64,000 nt of DNA, from assembly GCF_963966145.1 (NCBI RefSeq), contig NC_091054.1, positions 14,694,001 to 14,758,000 on the forward strand, read 5' to 3'. This DNA comes from Tenebrio molitor (taxonomy: Eukaryota; Arthropoda; Insecta; Coleoptera; Tenebrionidae). Below, one piece after another: positions 21,907 through 33,256 of the stretch. The notes under the pieces are model-generated. The model saw only the letters and a program-made list of their open reading frames with translations, searched no databases and had not been told where the DNA came from. The position numbers were made by a program, and so were the translations under genes. Positions within the stretch are counted from its first letter, which is position 1. Every line of letters starts with the position of its first letter.

Positions 21907-22850
21907 ATTTCTCGAAATGTTTCAATCCATGTTTCAAAGCTTCGATTAAATGCTGTACTACTTCGACCCTACTATTCTGACCTATGAACCCAATTCTCAT
22001 AGCTTTACCCTTTATTGGTCCAAAACCTGGACTAACATCAATATTGTACCTAAAGTAAACAACTAACTTCTTATCTGTTCAAAAGAAAACATTCACATGG
22101 TCTTGACATAGTCAAGAAATGCTGTTTCATTAATCCCGTTGGGCATCTTGATACATATCACGTCATTGAATCGAATTTCCCTATTTTTCAGCAGATATTC
22201 TAATCCAAGTTCGTCAAGCTTGACCCAAAGGAGTTGGGTACTAGCTTCGTGTCTTTTCCACATGTTCACGATGCCCTCTCTTCACAAACCTGTGGAGCGT
22301 CGCCAATAGATACGAAGAAAAGGTGTAATGGTATCTGAGATGTCGCAATCATGAAAGAGTAGTGTAAGGAGAGGTTTGTTACAATTTGGGTTTGCCACAA
22401 CAGCCCCAGTAGGCCGCCAGTGGCTTCAGATCGAAGTAATACGGAGGTCACTGTTTTGTGTTGAACATTTTCTCCCTGCAAAAGACAATTAGAGAAGATG
22501 AATCAACAATACTGTGCTTTGGGACTGAAAGAGAGCATAGAGATTCCAGGTGTAGCCCCCACAACTTTCTGAGAAGCAGCAGAAATAGCGTCGATCTCCC
22601 AACGATCTATGAAAATTGGATGGATACAAAATGAAGCGACAGCGTCAACTGCGAATAGAGAGTTGTGTTTGTGACACATCGCTCCTATTCCTTCGAGTTT
22701 CTGCACAGCTTCGGTACTGGAGTCACCGTGGGCTAGGAAAAAAAGTGCCGGTCGGTGTGTAATGACTGCATTCTCGAGTTCCTCCAAAGAAAAGATTTCG
22801 CCTGGGTCTTTTCTTACAGTGCGAACATTAAGACCTGAAGACGTGTTGGT
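21907..22850 (-). pseudogene. Alanine-glyoxylate aminotransferase-like pseudogene (3' exons)
   Basis: Minus-strand pieces match the pyridoxal-phosphate aminotransferase AGXT (alanine-glyoxylate / serine-pyruvate type). The first (about 22830-22503) has LNVRTVRKDPGEIFSLEELE, FLAHGDSSTEAVQ, LFAVDAVAS and ISAASQKVVGATPGIS, with the Lys of SQK as the expected cofactor-binding residue. The second (about 22466-22100) has PPYYFDLKPLAAYWGCCGKP but carries in-frame stops. The third (22050-21907) has SPGFGPIKGKAMRIGFIGQN and ends HGLKHFEK then stop. Stops and frame changes show it is broken. In insects the enzyme detoxifies glyoxylate or acts in 3-hydroxykynurenine transamination; which of these the parent served cannot be told. 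Confidence 0.78.
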
Positions 22851-23200
22851 AAAGTATGGTGGCAGCATTGATAGAACGCTCTGAGTGCGTCGCAACAATT
22901 CCAGAAGACTGCAAGTGGCTTCAGATCAAGGTAGTATGGAGGTCGTCGCTTATTGGCGAAAATACGTTCCCTGAAGAAGACAAAGGGAGTGAAAGTTTTA
23001 AATTAGCCAGACAGGATTACTGTGCTTTGGGGCTGAAAGAGAGCATGCAAAGTTGTGGCTCCTACAGCTTCGTGAGATGCAGCCGAAACAGCATCGATTT
23101 CCCAACGGTCCACGAAGAGTGGACACAGAACGAAGAAACACAATCTGCTGCTCGTGTTTCTGAGACAACGCTCCAATTTAATACCAGGAGAATGGCCTAG
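22851..23200 (-). pseudogene. Second, partial aminotransferase copy in tandem
   Basis: The minus strand gives PPYYLDLKPLAVFWNCC near 22950-22900 and, upstream at about 23130-23040, FVDRWEIDAVSAASHEAVGA. Both repeat blocks of the adjacent pseudogene (YYFDLKPLAAYWGCC and FIDRWEIDAISAASQKVVGA). The expected cofactor Lys is changed: SHEA replaces SQKV. This partial tandem duplicate sits head-to-tail with the first and cannot encode an active enzyme. Confidence 0.68.
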
Positions 23201-24079
23201 GCTGCTTATAATTAATCAATTGATTATTCATGACATGTTTTGGACACACTAGAATCTGTGAGCGCTTCGGTCATTTTATGGCTTAGTGGTATCGGGCTCA
23301 GAAATAGAGTAAATAATAATAACGTAAATAAAATTTGGTTGCAAAACAAAATGGTCGTTGTCGCTTTACAGGGTTATTCACGAGAGGGGTATTTCTGAGC
23401 TTCCTTTTGCCGTAACCCATTATACAAATTGCAACAATATCTTGATTTCAAATTTTGAAAATAACTGTAACTGAATCCACGACGGTTCTTAGTCCTGTCT
23501 CTTTGATGTTAAAGCAAAAAAATCTTTGTCAATTCGAAAAATTTGTTTTTACGTTCTGTGGCACAGAACAACTCGTTCTGTGGTTTTTACAATAACGACG
23601 AAAAGACTGACATGCTCCCCATTTATGGAGTGTGGAAAGAATTCTTACACCGCTGCGGATGTTTAGAAGCCGATGGTACACTTCGAACACCTTTTACATT
23701 AACTTAATTTGTTAATTTATTTGTTGAATTTTGATTAAATACAGGTTATCTGTCAATCTGACATTTCTCACAAATCTATCCAACTTACTTTGATTTTTAA
23801 TTTAATAGTATTTTACAGTAGAAGTCCGTTAGGATAGCCTTTACTGTCGAGCCAGAAATTTTGTGAGACGAGCTCGCAGAGCGAGTCGAATAATACTGGC
23901 AAGGCTGTAAAGGCCCTAACGGACGTGTATTGTACAATAGTTTTTGTAATATCTCTACGATTCGTTCACAATTATCTTTTTGAAATACATTTTTTTCAAC
24001 GCCATCGAAAAAACCGAATGATTAATAAGTGTGCGGACGACGTCGTCATGTCGACCGTTGTTTGTGAAAAAAAATTGTT

Positions 24080-24694
24080 TCAATGTTGTTTGTCAGATTT
24101 GTTCAATGCTTAACTTTCCGTTGAAAATAAATGAATGAAATCAATAAAAAATCACAATCAAGATATGCCCTATGTCCGGAAGTGAGATATCGTTATTGCC
24201 TGCAAAATCGCGCTTGTGTTAGTCTTAAAATTGTGAAGCATCATCTTTGATTTTGTCTACATTCGCTGCTGTTTGTCAGATTTGTTCAACACTTAACTTT
24301 CCGTTGAAAATAAACGACTGAAATCAATAAAAAACCGCGATCAAGATATTCCCGATGTCCGGATGTCCGCAGAGCAAGTGAGGTCATCGTTATTCCCTGC
24401 AAAATCGCGCTTGTGTTGGGAGTTAAAATTCTGAAGCATCATCTTCAATCTCGTCTACATCTGCTAGTGGCATACGGATTTCGATTAATTCAAGGTGTGT
24501 CCCATAACATTGAACATTAATTATTGTAACAATTGTAAAAAAGTTGAAAAATAAAGTTTAGATCTACGTTGCTGTAGTTATTTAGTCATTCATAACGGCC
24601 GCTCCCGCTCATAACGGACACCCTTAACGGACTCCGGCCGTTATGAGGTTGTTTACATGGTGACAAACAATCCGGAAAGCCACCTTTAACAACT
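24080..24694. repeat. Tandem about 185-bp repeats and palindromic block, copy 2
   Basis: Two units beginning near 24100 and 24285 (GTTCAACACTTAACTTTCCG), then a CATAACGGCCG ... CGGCCGTTATG stem. Same order as at 13687-14310. Confidence 0.75.
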
Positions 24695-24702
24695 AGGTAT
24701 TA

Positions 24703-27700
24703 CAGAGACTTGATATAACTAGACTGAGCGCAACGCATCTAAGGTGTTGTCAGCATAGTATGCAGCCCACAAAGCACCGCGTGGTAGTAACCTTGTCCGG
24801 CAGAGCCAGACACTTGGTAGCTAGGGCTATCGTAGGGCGCAGATACAGAGTAATATAAACAAAAAGTTATTTTTAGATGTTCGTTCACTGACGTAATTTA
24901 GTTCGCTTAAAAAACCGGTAGAGTTTATTGCCGGGACTACTTAAATTTCTGTAGAGAAAATGGTTAAATCGTGTGCAGCCTTTAAATGTAGCAACAGGTA
25001 CTCTAAGGACAAATCTGTTTCATTTCACAGGTAAGTACCTACCTACCTACCTACTTATTTCCAAAGTCTTTTTTGATTTAAAACTAAATTGAATAAAAAC
25101 ATTACTTAGGTATTGTACATGATTTTAAATATTATACAGATTTCCGGCGAATAAAAATTTAAAGGCCCAATGGATCAGAGCCATTCGAAGAGAAAATTTT
25201 ACTCCAACTTATCATAGTGTCATTTGCGGAAAACATTTTAAGGAAGGCGATTTTCTAAGAAAGGTGCCGACGAAAGTTTTAAAAAGTGATGCAATACCGA
25301 GCGTTTTCGATTTTCCCGTTCACTTAAAAGTTAAGTCTCCAAAACATCGCAGAACTATTATTCGACATCCTTTACCAGCAAGGTAACGGTAATACCATTT
25401 GATTTTAAATATAAGTAATTAGGTTCAACTGTAACATTTCAAAAATATGTATGCTTCTTAGAAATACGCAATCGGACGATTCCGGCGTCCCCATCCTCGA
25501 TACAGAAAAAACCTCTACTTCTGGTTTTTCACGTACGCCTTTGAAAAGGTAAATTAATTTTTGTAACTGACGAAACAAAGCATAGTCATGGGAATCTTGT
25601 CTCATTTAGGAAACTGTATTTTGGAGATTTTTCTGAAGAAGACTTGCAGTGTTCCAAAAAAGCAAAAATGATGTGGGAATTAGGAAAAAGACAAGTTGAT
25701 AAAAAAAATAGGCAACTAAAAATATTACGTATGAAAAACTTTCGACTTAACAAAAAAATTAAAACTTTGGAGAATTTGGTTACCCATTTAAAAAACCAAA
25801 ATAGAGTTTCTGAAGAATGTGAAATTGTATTGAAAGTAAGTGTGGTGTGTAAACGTTGCACCTATTGTACGCTTCTGTCTTTGCGCTTTTGTTGTAGTAT
25901 TAACTATAATAATAATCAATTGATCACCATTCGCTTATCGCTTGCTGATAATAAATAATAATTATAGTTATACTGTAGGTACGTAGTTATATGCAAGTTT
26001 TTTTCCAGGATTTTTATTTTAACATTTGCCTTTTCGAGAATCGTTTTTTATTTTACAGAAATGGGAGCATGTTGTATAATATTTTCTTTTTCTACTCGTA
26101 ATATTGTTTTAATATTTCCATTAGGAAAGCCTTAGTGAAGTGCAAAAGAAACTTTTTCTTCATCAAACTCGAACACCCGATAGAAAATATGCACCTGACA
26201 TTCGCAGCTTCGCATTGACGCTACATTTTTATTCAAGCAGTGCATATAATTATGTGCGCAAAACATTTAATAATTGTTTACCACACCCCTCCACTTTACG
26301 AAAATGGGTCTCTACTGTTGATGGTTCTGCCGGGTTTACCAAAGAAGCCTTTGAAATTTTAAATGCAAAGGGCGGTGAATTTAAGGCCCAAAACAAGGTG
26401 CTGGTGTGTGGATTAATATATGACGAAATGTCAATTCGCAAATATGTTGAATGGACTGGCAAACGATATTTCGGTTACGTAGATTTTGGTGGTGATATAG
26501 AAAGTGATGCTTTGCCTGAGGCGAAAGAAGCGCTAGTCTTTCTATTAGTAGCTTTAAATTGCCGATGGAAACTCCCTGTTGGTTATTTTTTACTTAATGG
26601 CCTTAAAGCATCCGAGAAGGCTAACCTGATATTAGAATGTCTTCGACGTATTGGCCAATGTGACAATATTAAAGTATCGTCTCTGACCTTTGATGGCACA
26701 GCCACAAATTTTTCCGTAGCAACACAATTAGGAGCAAGATTATTGTATACGGAATTGAAGCCATGGTTTTTACATCCCGTCACCAATGAAAGAGTACATA
26801 TCATCCTTGATCCCTGTCATATGGTAAAGCTTCTGAGAAATACTCTTGCGGATTGGCATATTCTTGTAGATGAAGATGGACGAAAAATTAAATGGGAATT
26901 TTTTAAAACGTTGGTCGATTTACAACAAACTGAAGGTCTTCACGCTGCGAACAAATTAACTCAACGACATATTAATTTCAAACAAGAAATTATGAAAGTG
27001 AGATTAGCAGTGCAGATTTTTAGCAGAAGTGTAGCAGCTGCACTGGATTTCTGCAACAAAGACCTTAACTTAAAATCATTCGCAGATTCTGAGGGCACCT
27101 CAAATTTTTGCCGAAAACTTAATGATATATTTGACGCTTTAAATTCCAGAAATTTGTTATCAAAAAGTAGTTGGGGAAAGCCATTAACCCTAGAAAATAT
27201 TACTTCCTTCACAACCTTTTTTGAAAGTTCCATTCAATACATATCTACACTTCATACTCCTGATGGACAAAATATTTTAATGACACGTAGAAGGACTGGT
27301 TTCATTGGTCTCATTATATGTCTGACAAGTGTTCAGAATATGGTGGACGATCTTATAAAAACAAAACTTTTGGATTACATCTTGACATACAAAGTAAGTC
27401 AAGATCACATAGAGATGTTTTTCTCAGCTATAAGATCACGAGGAGGTTATAATAACAACCCAACAGCTAAACAGTTCGAGGGCGCCTACAAGAGACTTTT
27501 ACTTAAAACAGAAATTTCAACCTCTGTTTCTGCAAATTGTGTACAGATAGATAATACGTCTATTTTAACAATAAGTAGTAGATGTAGGAAGGAACAGCAT
27601 GTTGATGATCTACTTGATTTAATAGATGACAATGAAGAACATGTTACAGAAAATGAAGACGTACTAAATTTTCCAAATTGGTCTCCATATTTAATAGACA

Positions 27701-28356
27701 TAACTAAGTACATTTCAGGTTTTGTTGCAAGAAAAATAGCTAAGTCTGTTAAATGTTCCATTTGTGCAGATGCTGTATTCGCATCAGAGACTAATTCAAA
27801 GCTTTTAATTAGGAAAAATCGTGGAGGGTTGTTGCACGCCTCTAGAGATGTCATAAAAATTTGCCAAATTGCTGAAAACGTGTTCAGGTTTTTTATTCAA
27901 TCCACACCACATCCCGTTGTAAACAAAATGGTTATCAGCGGTCTTAGAAAAATCAGTAACAGCTACAACCCATTTGCATCTTTGAATAGCCATATATTGA
28001 ATCAAGATCCGATAAATAATCATATCTTACAACTTACATCTTTAGTTTTAAGAGTTTATTTTACCATACACCATACGTGTTCACCACCAAAATTCACATA
28101 TAAATCAAATTAAGACTAGAGTAAGGCAGTTGTATACCAATTTAGTTCAGTTCAAACACCAATAAAAATTTAAAACAGTGTTGTTGTTTTTTTGCTGCTA
28201 AAATCTATTGAATGCATCCGCCAAAGCATAGTACGATAGCGCAGTGAGAGAGTACTTCTGCCCCGCAGTGCAAACTTGGTTGCCTATACCGTCTTGACAA
28301 CCAGGCGCTTATAGCAAAACCTACGTTGCGCTCAGTCTAGTTATATCAAGTCTCTG
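24703..28356 (+). mobile_element. Complete P-element-like transposon with 33-bp perfect TIRs
   Basis: Ends are CAGAGACTTGATATAACTAG and its inverse; the identity runs for 33 bp on both sides. AGGTATTA flanks both ends (24695-24702 and 28357-28364). An 8-bp duplication is a hallmark of P elements. The related repeat at about 14290 reads CAACTAGATATTACAAAA without an insertion, giving an empty-site reference. Length 3,654 bp, with one spliced transposase gene on the plus strand. Confidence 0.93.
24960..28113 (+). CDS. THAP-domain P-element transposase (THAP9-like), apparently intact
   Basis: Five exons joined by GT-AG sites keep one frame: 24960-25030, 25140-25382, 25462-25548, 25610-25835 and 26125-28113, giving 871 codons plus stop. 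Residues 1-90 form a THAP zinc-binding DNA domain: C5, C10, C53, H56, Trp35 and the AIPSVF motif, spacing as in known THAP domains. Residues about 150-205 are Lys/Leu-rich and probably a coiled coil for dimerisation. The catalytic RNase H-like region has LIYDEMSI (Asp near 309), LTFDGTATNFS, DPCHMVKLLRN and DHIEMFFSAIRSRGG, the last holding the expected Glu. An inserted domain separates these, as in Drosophila P and human THAP9. No stop or frameshift was found. The start is the first ATG before the THAP Cys. It should excise and insert the surrounding element, if expressed. Confidence 0.9.
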
Positions 28357-28479
28357 AGGTATTACAAAAAAGAAATAACACATTTGATTTAGTAGTTACT
28401 GTAGTATTGTTGGTTGCGGCAAAATAAAAATTCAGAAGTACTCCTCTCGTGAATAACCCTGTATACAGCGTGTAACAGA

Positions 28480-29035
28480 AATAAGTACATTAATTTTAAC
28501 TGTTAAAAAAACTCATCAAGAGTAACAACTTTTCGAAATATTTTTTTTTCCGTAAACGTTCTCGTTCAATATTTTTTGTAGCAAGGTCGACTATTTCGGA
28601 CATTTTCTTTTATGCTAGTTAATATATAGAGTTTTTTCTCTTTCAATTAATTCAACCAATTCACGTTTTTCACGCCCCCCTTCTGAGCACGTACGCCTAT
28701 GTCGGTTGTCAAACACCAAATTATCATCAGAGTGACCAACATCTGCATTGCTAATGTTGGCAATGAAAATGAAGAAACGTTACAATGTTTCAGTGGTTTG
28801 ATGTTGATTTATAAAAACTAAAAAATTTAGAGCCCTATTGTATTTCTCAATGGATTAATCAAAACTATTTTAATTTTAGTATTTAATTGCCATCCACATT
28901 TTTTCATGTGCTTTATTTTCTTCAGTTTAAATCGAGATATTATACCAATTAAATTTAGGTAACATATCTGTAAAGAGTTTGAAGGCCTTATTTTGTAACA
29001 TTAAGAACAAAAAATTACACTTGTTTATTTAAATA
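28480..29035. other. AT-rich spacer
   Basis: No exon or paired repeat recognised. Confidence 0.5.
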
Positions 29036-29771
29036 CAGGGTCATTATAAACGCAGTAGGCGTTGGTGAAGTAGTTGAATGTGCCGCAAGCCTCATAACAT
29101 GAGTATCGCCGATAGGTGGGGCTACCGGCTGTAGTGGAAATCTTTCTACTACACTGCCCCAAAAAAGTTAAGGATATTGCTGTTTATCAACAAGAAAGGA
29201 AGAACAGGGATCATAATCGATACACGTGTAATTCCATTCATTTTCAGCCAAATCAATACTGAATGGAACTAAAAAAAAAGTAAAACTTTTGAAATTAAAT
29301 AAAATTAAAATTAAATTAAATCATTTTGGTTTTATTTTCAAATAATCGGTATTTCGTCGTCGTACCCGTATAACTTCTCTAATACGACGAATTAAGTTGT
29401 CAATCTTTTCTTGGGGGATCTGTTGCCGCAAAATAGGGAACAAGTCACTCAATTCCCGAATATTCTCTGGATAAGGCAAATAGTCCGCGAGAGTGTTTCC
29501 AAGGTCTCAGGCGGATTCAGTGGGGTTGAAGTTCGAAGATCGTGCAGGTAGCTGAAAATTTTGAATTTCCTGCAAATTTAAGGTTTCCAAATCCAATCCT
29601 ATCCTGTGCAGACGAGCGTTATCATTCACATATCGAGAATATCCTTAACTTTTTTGGGGCAGTGTATGTATGTATATATTTTGTCTAACGTTGCGAGGTT
29701 AGCGGCACATCCAAAATTTGTGTGGGTTTTCAACGCCAACTGCGATGGGACAATCATTTATAATGACCCTG
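29036..29771. mobile_element. TIR element with nested Tc1-like fragment
   Basis: CAGGGTCATTATAAA at both ends in inverted orientation, with TA on both sides. Its interior is mostly the nested element at 29152-29664. Confidence 0.75.
29152..29664 (-). mobile_element. Deleted Tc1-like element nested inside another TIR element
   Basis: The ends CACTGCCCCAAAAAAGTTAA are mirrored, with TA on both sides. The minus-strand interior resembles a Tc1 C-terminus: YVNDNARLHRI, then LPARSSNFNPTES, then LFPILRQQIPQEKIDNLIRR. A stop follows FNPTESA. Only the catalytic C-terminal part remains. Confidence 0.78.
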
Positions 29772-29882
29772 TATAGTATAAAGCTTCTATAGGGGATATT
29801 TTTCAAACATCTAGACTTATCTCGTTATTTTTTAGTTTCTCACAGTTTGTGCAACTGAGTTATCATGGTCAGTAACATTATA

Positions 29883-32102
29883 CAGGCTGATTCACGTAGC
29901 CCGTTCATTAGAAAATTTCTGATTTCCGAAAATCATATTAATCTGAAAATTGGTAGTTCATAACAATCGACTACTCCAAGTTCAAATGAAATATTTTCAA
30001 AATGGTGGCACTTCCGGAAATACCGGAAATCGAGGCCATCTTTATTTTTTTAAATGGAAAGGCCTCATTTTGACTTCACATTTCGATTCTACGTTAAATT
30101 TTGAGTTTAAAACGTCTTTTTGTCAACACTTATCTGTCATCGTTTTTGACCTATGTCATCTTTTTTGCAAAAAAGCGAGGTTGCAGGGCTTCATTAACAA
30201 ATTTATAACTCTTGAAACATCGGAAATAAATAATTGATTTTTTTTTACTTGAATTCCTAAAGACCTGGCCGATCCTTTGCCCCATTACTGAAATTTTTTT
30301 AATGTTTCATACGCCTACTGAAATTTTTCAAAATTGCTAATCAAAAAATGTCAAAAACTTCATTTTTTTAAATGGCAACCACCATTTGTGACACTAGACG
30401 TAAATGTAAAATTTAATTCTAAACCTACTTTTATTAACATTGTGTATGCCTATTCCCAGCCGTTTTGGCGTAATTTCGATTTTTTGAGTAAAATATTCTT
30501 TTTTTTTTATGAAACAATTGTTTTATTTGAATTTTTATTCAAAAATCACATGCAATAAACAGTAGATAAGAACGAAATAATAAAAAATAAGCAAATTAAC
30601 AAAAAAATATTTTCAATGAAATCATTTACATTAAAATATTTTTTTGTTAATTTATTTCATTCTTTGTCAAATTTCAATACTTTACGTCATCAGTTTGAAT
30701 CCGGGAAAACGCAAAAAACGGCCGGACGCCGGTTAAGTGTTGCTATTGGAAACACAAAAGTAACAATCGCAATAACAATTATCCAGGTTTAAGAAATGTT
30801 TTATTCAAAACTACATCTAAATGCAAATTAACAATTTAACTATTTCGGCCACAAAGAAAATGCACTTACTTTCTCAGACTAAAAACGTTAGTTGACAAAT
30901 AAAATAATACAACCATTTAAACCAAATCTAAAAAATAGGCCAGCCAGCATAACCTCTTCCGTAATTTGCTTCACATTATTTTCTGATTTCCATTTACAAA
31001 AATGGCTGAATTGTTTTTGATACCTTTCACCAGACTTGCTAGGTATTAATTCAGCACAGGCTTCTGCAGATTTTCTTACAATTTCTGGAGGATTTGCTTT
31101 AGAAGTCATTTTGACGCACAAAATGATTTCAACAAAATAAACAATTGCCAAACAGCCGTTGCTAATCATGTTCCAAAAATGTGACTAGATTTGGAGCTTT
31201 TGTTGAATTATTTTGAAATTAATTTCAATGTTTCTTTCAAACGAAATTTGAGGCAGGATGAAATAAAATACATAACGACATTCGTCCGTGAACTCTTTTT
31301 ACAGTACTCGTTTCGAGTTTCAAGACTCGGCTCCTTCGTCGCCTCGTCCTTAAACGTCTAACTCGTACTGTAAACTATGAGTTCCCGGACTTATAACGTT
31401 AATTACTATTGCTTATTTTTTATTGTTGTGTTGTTATTTAATATTTATTGCAATGCTATTTTTGAAAAAAATTCAAATAAAAGAATTGCTTATAAAAAAA
31501 TAAAAAATTAAAATTACGCCTAAACGACTGCAAATAGGCATACATAATGTTAATAAAAGTGGCCTTAAAATTTGATTTTACATTTACATCTAGTATCAGA
31601 AACGGTAGTTGCCATTTCAAAAAATGAAGTTTTCGACATTTTTTGATTATCAATATTAAAAAATTGCAGTAGGCTTATGAAACATAAAAAAAATATCGTT
31701 GATAGCGCAAAAAAACGGCCAAATCTTTGGCAAGTCAGTAAAGCAAAAATAAAGTATTTATTTCTGATGGTTCAGGAATTATAAATTTTTTAATGCAGCC
31801 CTGCAACCTCACTTTTTTGCAAAAAAGATGACAGGTTAAAAACGATGACAGATAAGTACTGATAAAAAGACGCTCTAAACTCAAAATTTAACGTAGAATC
31901 GAAATGTGAAGTCAAAATGAGGCCTTTCCATTTAAAAAAATAAAGATGGCGTCGATTTCCGGTATTTCCGGAAGTGCCACCATTTTGAAAATATTTCATT
32001 TGAACTTGAAGTAGTCGATTATAGTGAACTACCAATTTTCATATTAATATGATTTTGGGAAATCAAAAAGTTTCTAATGAACGGGCTACGTGAATCAGCC
32101 TG
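29883..32102. mobile_element. Foldback element with about 670-bp terminal inverted repeats
   Basis: Starts CAGGCTGATTCACGTAGCCC and ends with the complement, TA on both sides. The left arm (29883 to about 30560) and right arm (about 31430 to 32102) are inverted copies with small differences, including frames starting MVVHNNRLLQVQMKYFQNGG and MVVHYNRLLQVQMKYFQNGG. The 870-bp core holds a short recombinase-like frame. Confidence 0.85.
30950..31109 (-). pseudogene. Tyrosine-recombinase N-terminal-like fragment (Crypton-type?)
   Basis: The minus-strand frame MTSKANPPEIVRKSAEACAE, then LIPSKSGERYQKQFSHFCKW, then KSENNVKQITEEVMLAG, resembles the N-terminal core-binding helices of tyrosine-recombinase-like proteins that recur in insect genomes (Crypton-like). 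Only about 50 residues match; no catalytic R-H-R-Y part is present. It lies in the core of the 670-bp-TIR foldback element. Assignment is from pattern memory and is tentative. Confidence 0.4.
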
Positions 32103-32485
32103 TATAATAAATAAGGGTATCGTCTATCAGATCATGATATTATCACTATGCATGTTGAAATCTATCAATAAATAAATTTATTTAGGACAAAATTCAAGAC
32201 TGAAAAAGGTTTTAATCTGTGTACAATTCTGCCCAGATTCAAGACGAAGCTTTCTCCCTAAATCCTCTTGAACAATTTTAGTTTTCCATGTACGAAAGTA
32301 TAATCATAATAACAAAGATTCCTAATAAGTAAACCTAAAGTAAAAATAATCTATATCTGTTGGATTATTGTTACTGATATCTCTATAACCACAATTAACT
32401 AAACTAAGACATTCGTTTCGTCAAATGGATGTTTTTATTTAGGGATTTATTAAGATTATCTCTATAATACATTGAAAAATGTGAG

Positions 32486-32749
32486 TATAGTATTTTTACC
32501 CCGTACAGAAATATTGCCTAAAATCATAAATCACACCAACAAAGAAACAGATCTTAAAGCACCCCATCCGGTAATTTATGGTGGGGTGTTAGATACCCTC
32601 AGCCAAATATTTGGTGACAGCCAATGGGCAAAAATGACCGTTTTCTTACCTGTAAGTGTAAGTAAGTGTGAGTGGATTGTAAACTGTTTCTTTGTTGGTG
32701 TGATTTATGATTTTAGTCAATATTTCTGTAAGGGGTAAAAATACTATAA
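32486..32749. mobile_element. MITE with about 65-bp TIRs
   Basis: AGTATTTTTACCCCGTACAG through AAATCACACCAACAAAGAAA near 32550 is mirrored at 32684-32749. No coding content. Flanks at 32110-32480 and 32760-33010 are AT-rich without recognised features. Confidence 0.8.
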
Positions 32750-33017
32750 TACAATTCAAGATTAATATCAGGTTTTTCTCAAAATAGATTAGGCATCTAC
32801 CGTAAAGGTATGTTAACAAGATTATTTCAAAATCTACAACATAAACAACAAATACTTGTATCAACTGCAAATAAAACATTTTATCGCGTCTCACTCGAGG
32901 ACTTTTAGCACAGTTTCAAATATTTACGAACCCATGGTCTATCGCTATAATGTGTATTCAATTGAATTTTTAAATAATTTACGAGAGTATAAATTGTAAT
33001 TAGAGTTTCTTGGTGTC

Positions 33018-33256
33018 AAAACATTTTCCAAAAACCATTTTACTTTGGTACAGTAAGAAAACCAAATGAACGCACGTTTGTTTGCATTTTTCTAATTGCG
33101 CAATCTGTTAGCAAGACGACTTTGCACTGGGGAATTCCAATCTAGGTGTGTTATTCCAATCTAGATGTGTTGTAACCAAACTGGGACTCTCCACCACTTG
33201 ATCTATATCTTTACAAAATTCTTCAATCAAAACAAGTTCCTTCGACTCATCACACA
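33018..33256 (+). promoter_or_regulatory. Conserved 5' flank of the intact cathepsin copy
   Basis: Nearly the same sequence lies before copy 1 (11725-11931), including TTTGGTACAGTA and GGAATTCCAATCTAGGTGTG. Here an 18-20-bp unit (TTCCAATCTAGGTGTGTTAT) is tandemly doubled. Likely core promoter and 5' UTR; exact start not determinable. Confidence 0.45.

Larger units (their letters stand above)
23369..28461. mobile_element. TIR element of about 1.4 kb that hosts the P element
   Basis: CAGGGTTATTCACGAGAGG at 23369 and its inverted copy ending 28461 form a roughly 31-bp TIR with a few differences, flanked by TA. Without the nested P element and its 8-bp duplication it would be about 1,431 bp. It contains the tandem repeats also seen at 13.7-14.3 kb and no coding region of its own. 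Confidence 0.75.

Noticed and set aside
22856..23200. 114-codon plus-strand frame
   Set aside because: Antisense to the aminotransferase pseudogene copy and carries no domain.
25586..25861. 91-codon minus-strand frame inside the P element
   Set aside because: Antisense to the coiled-coil exon of the transposase; no motif.
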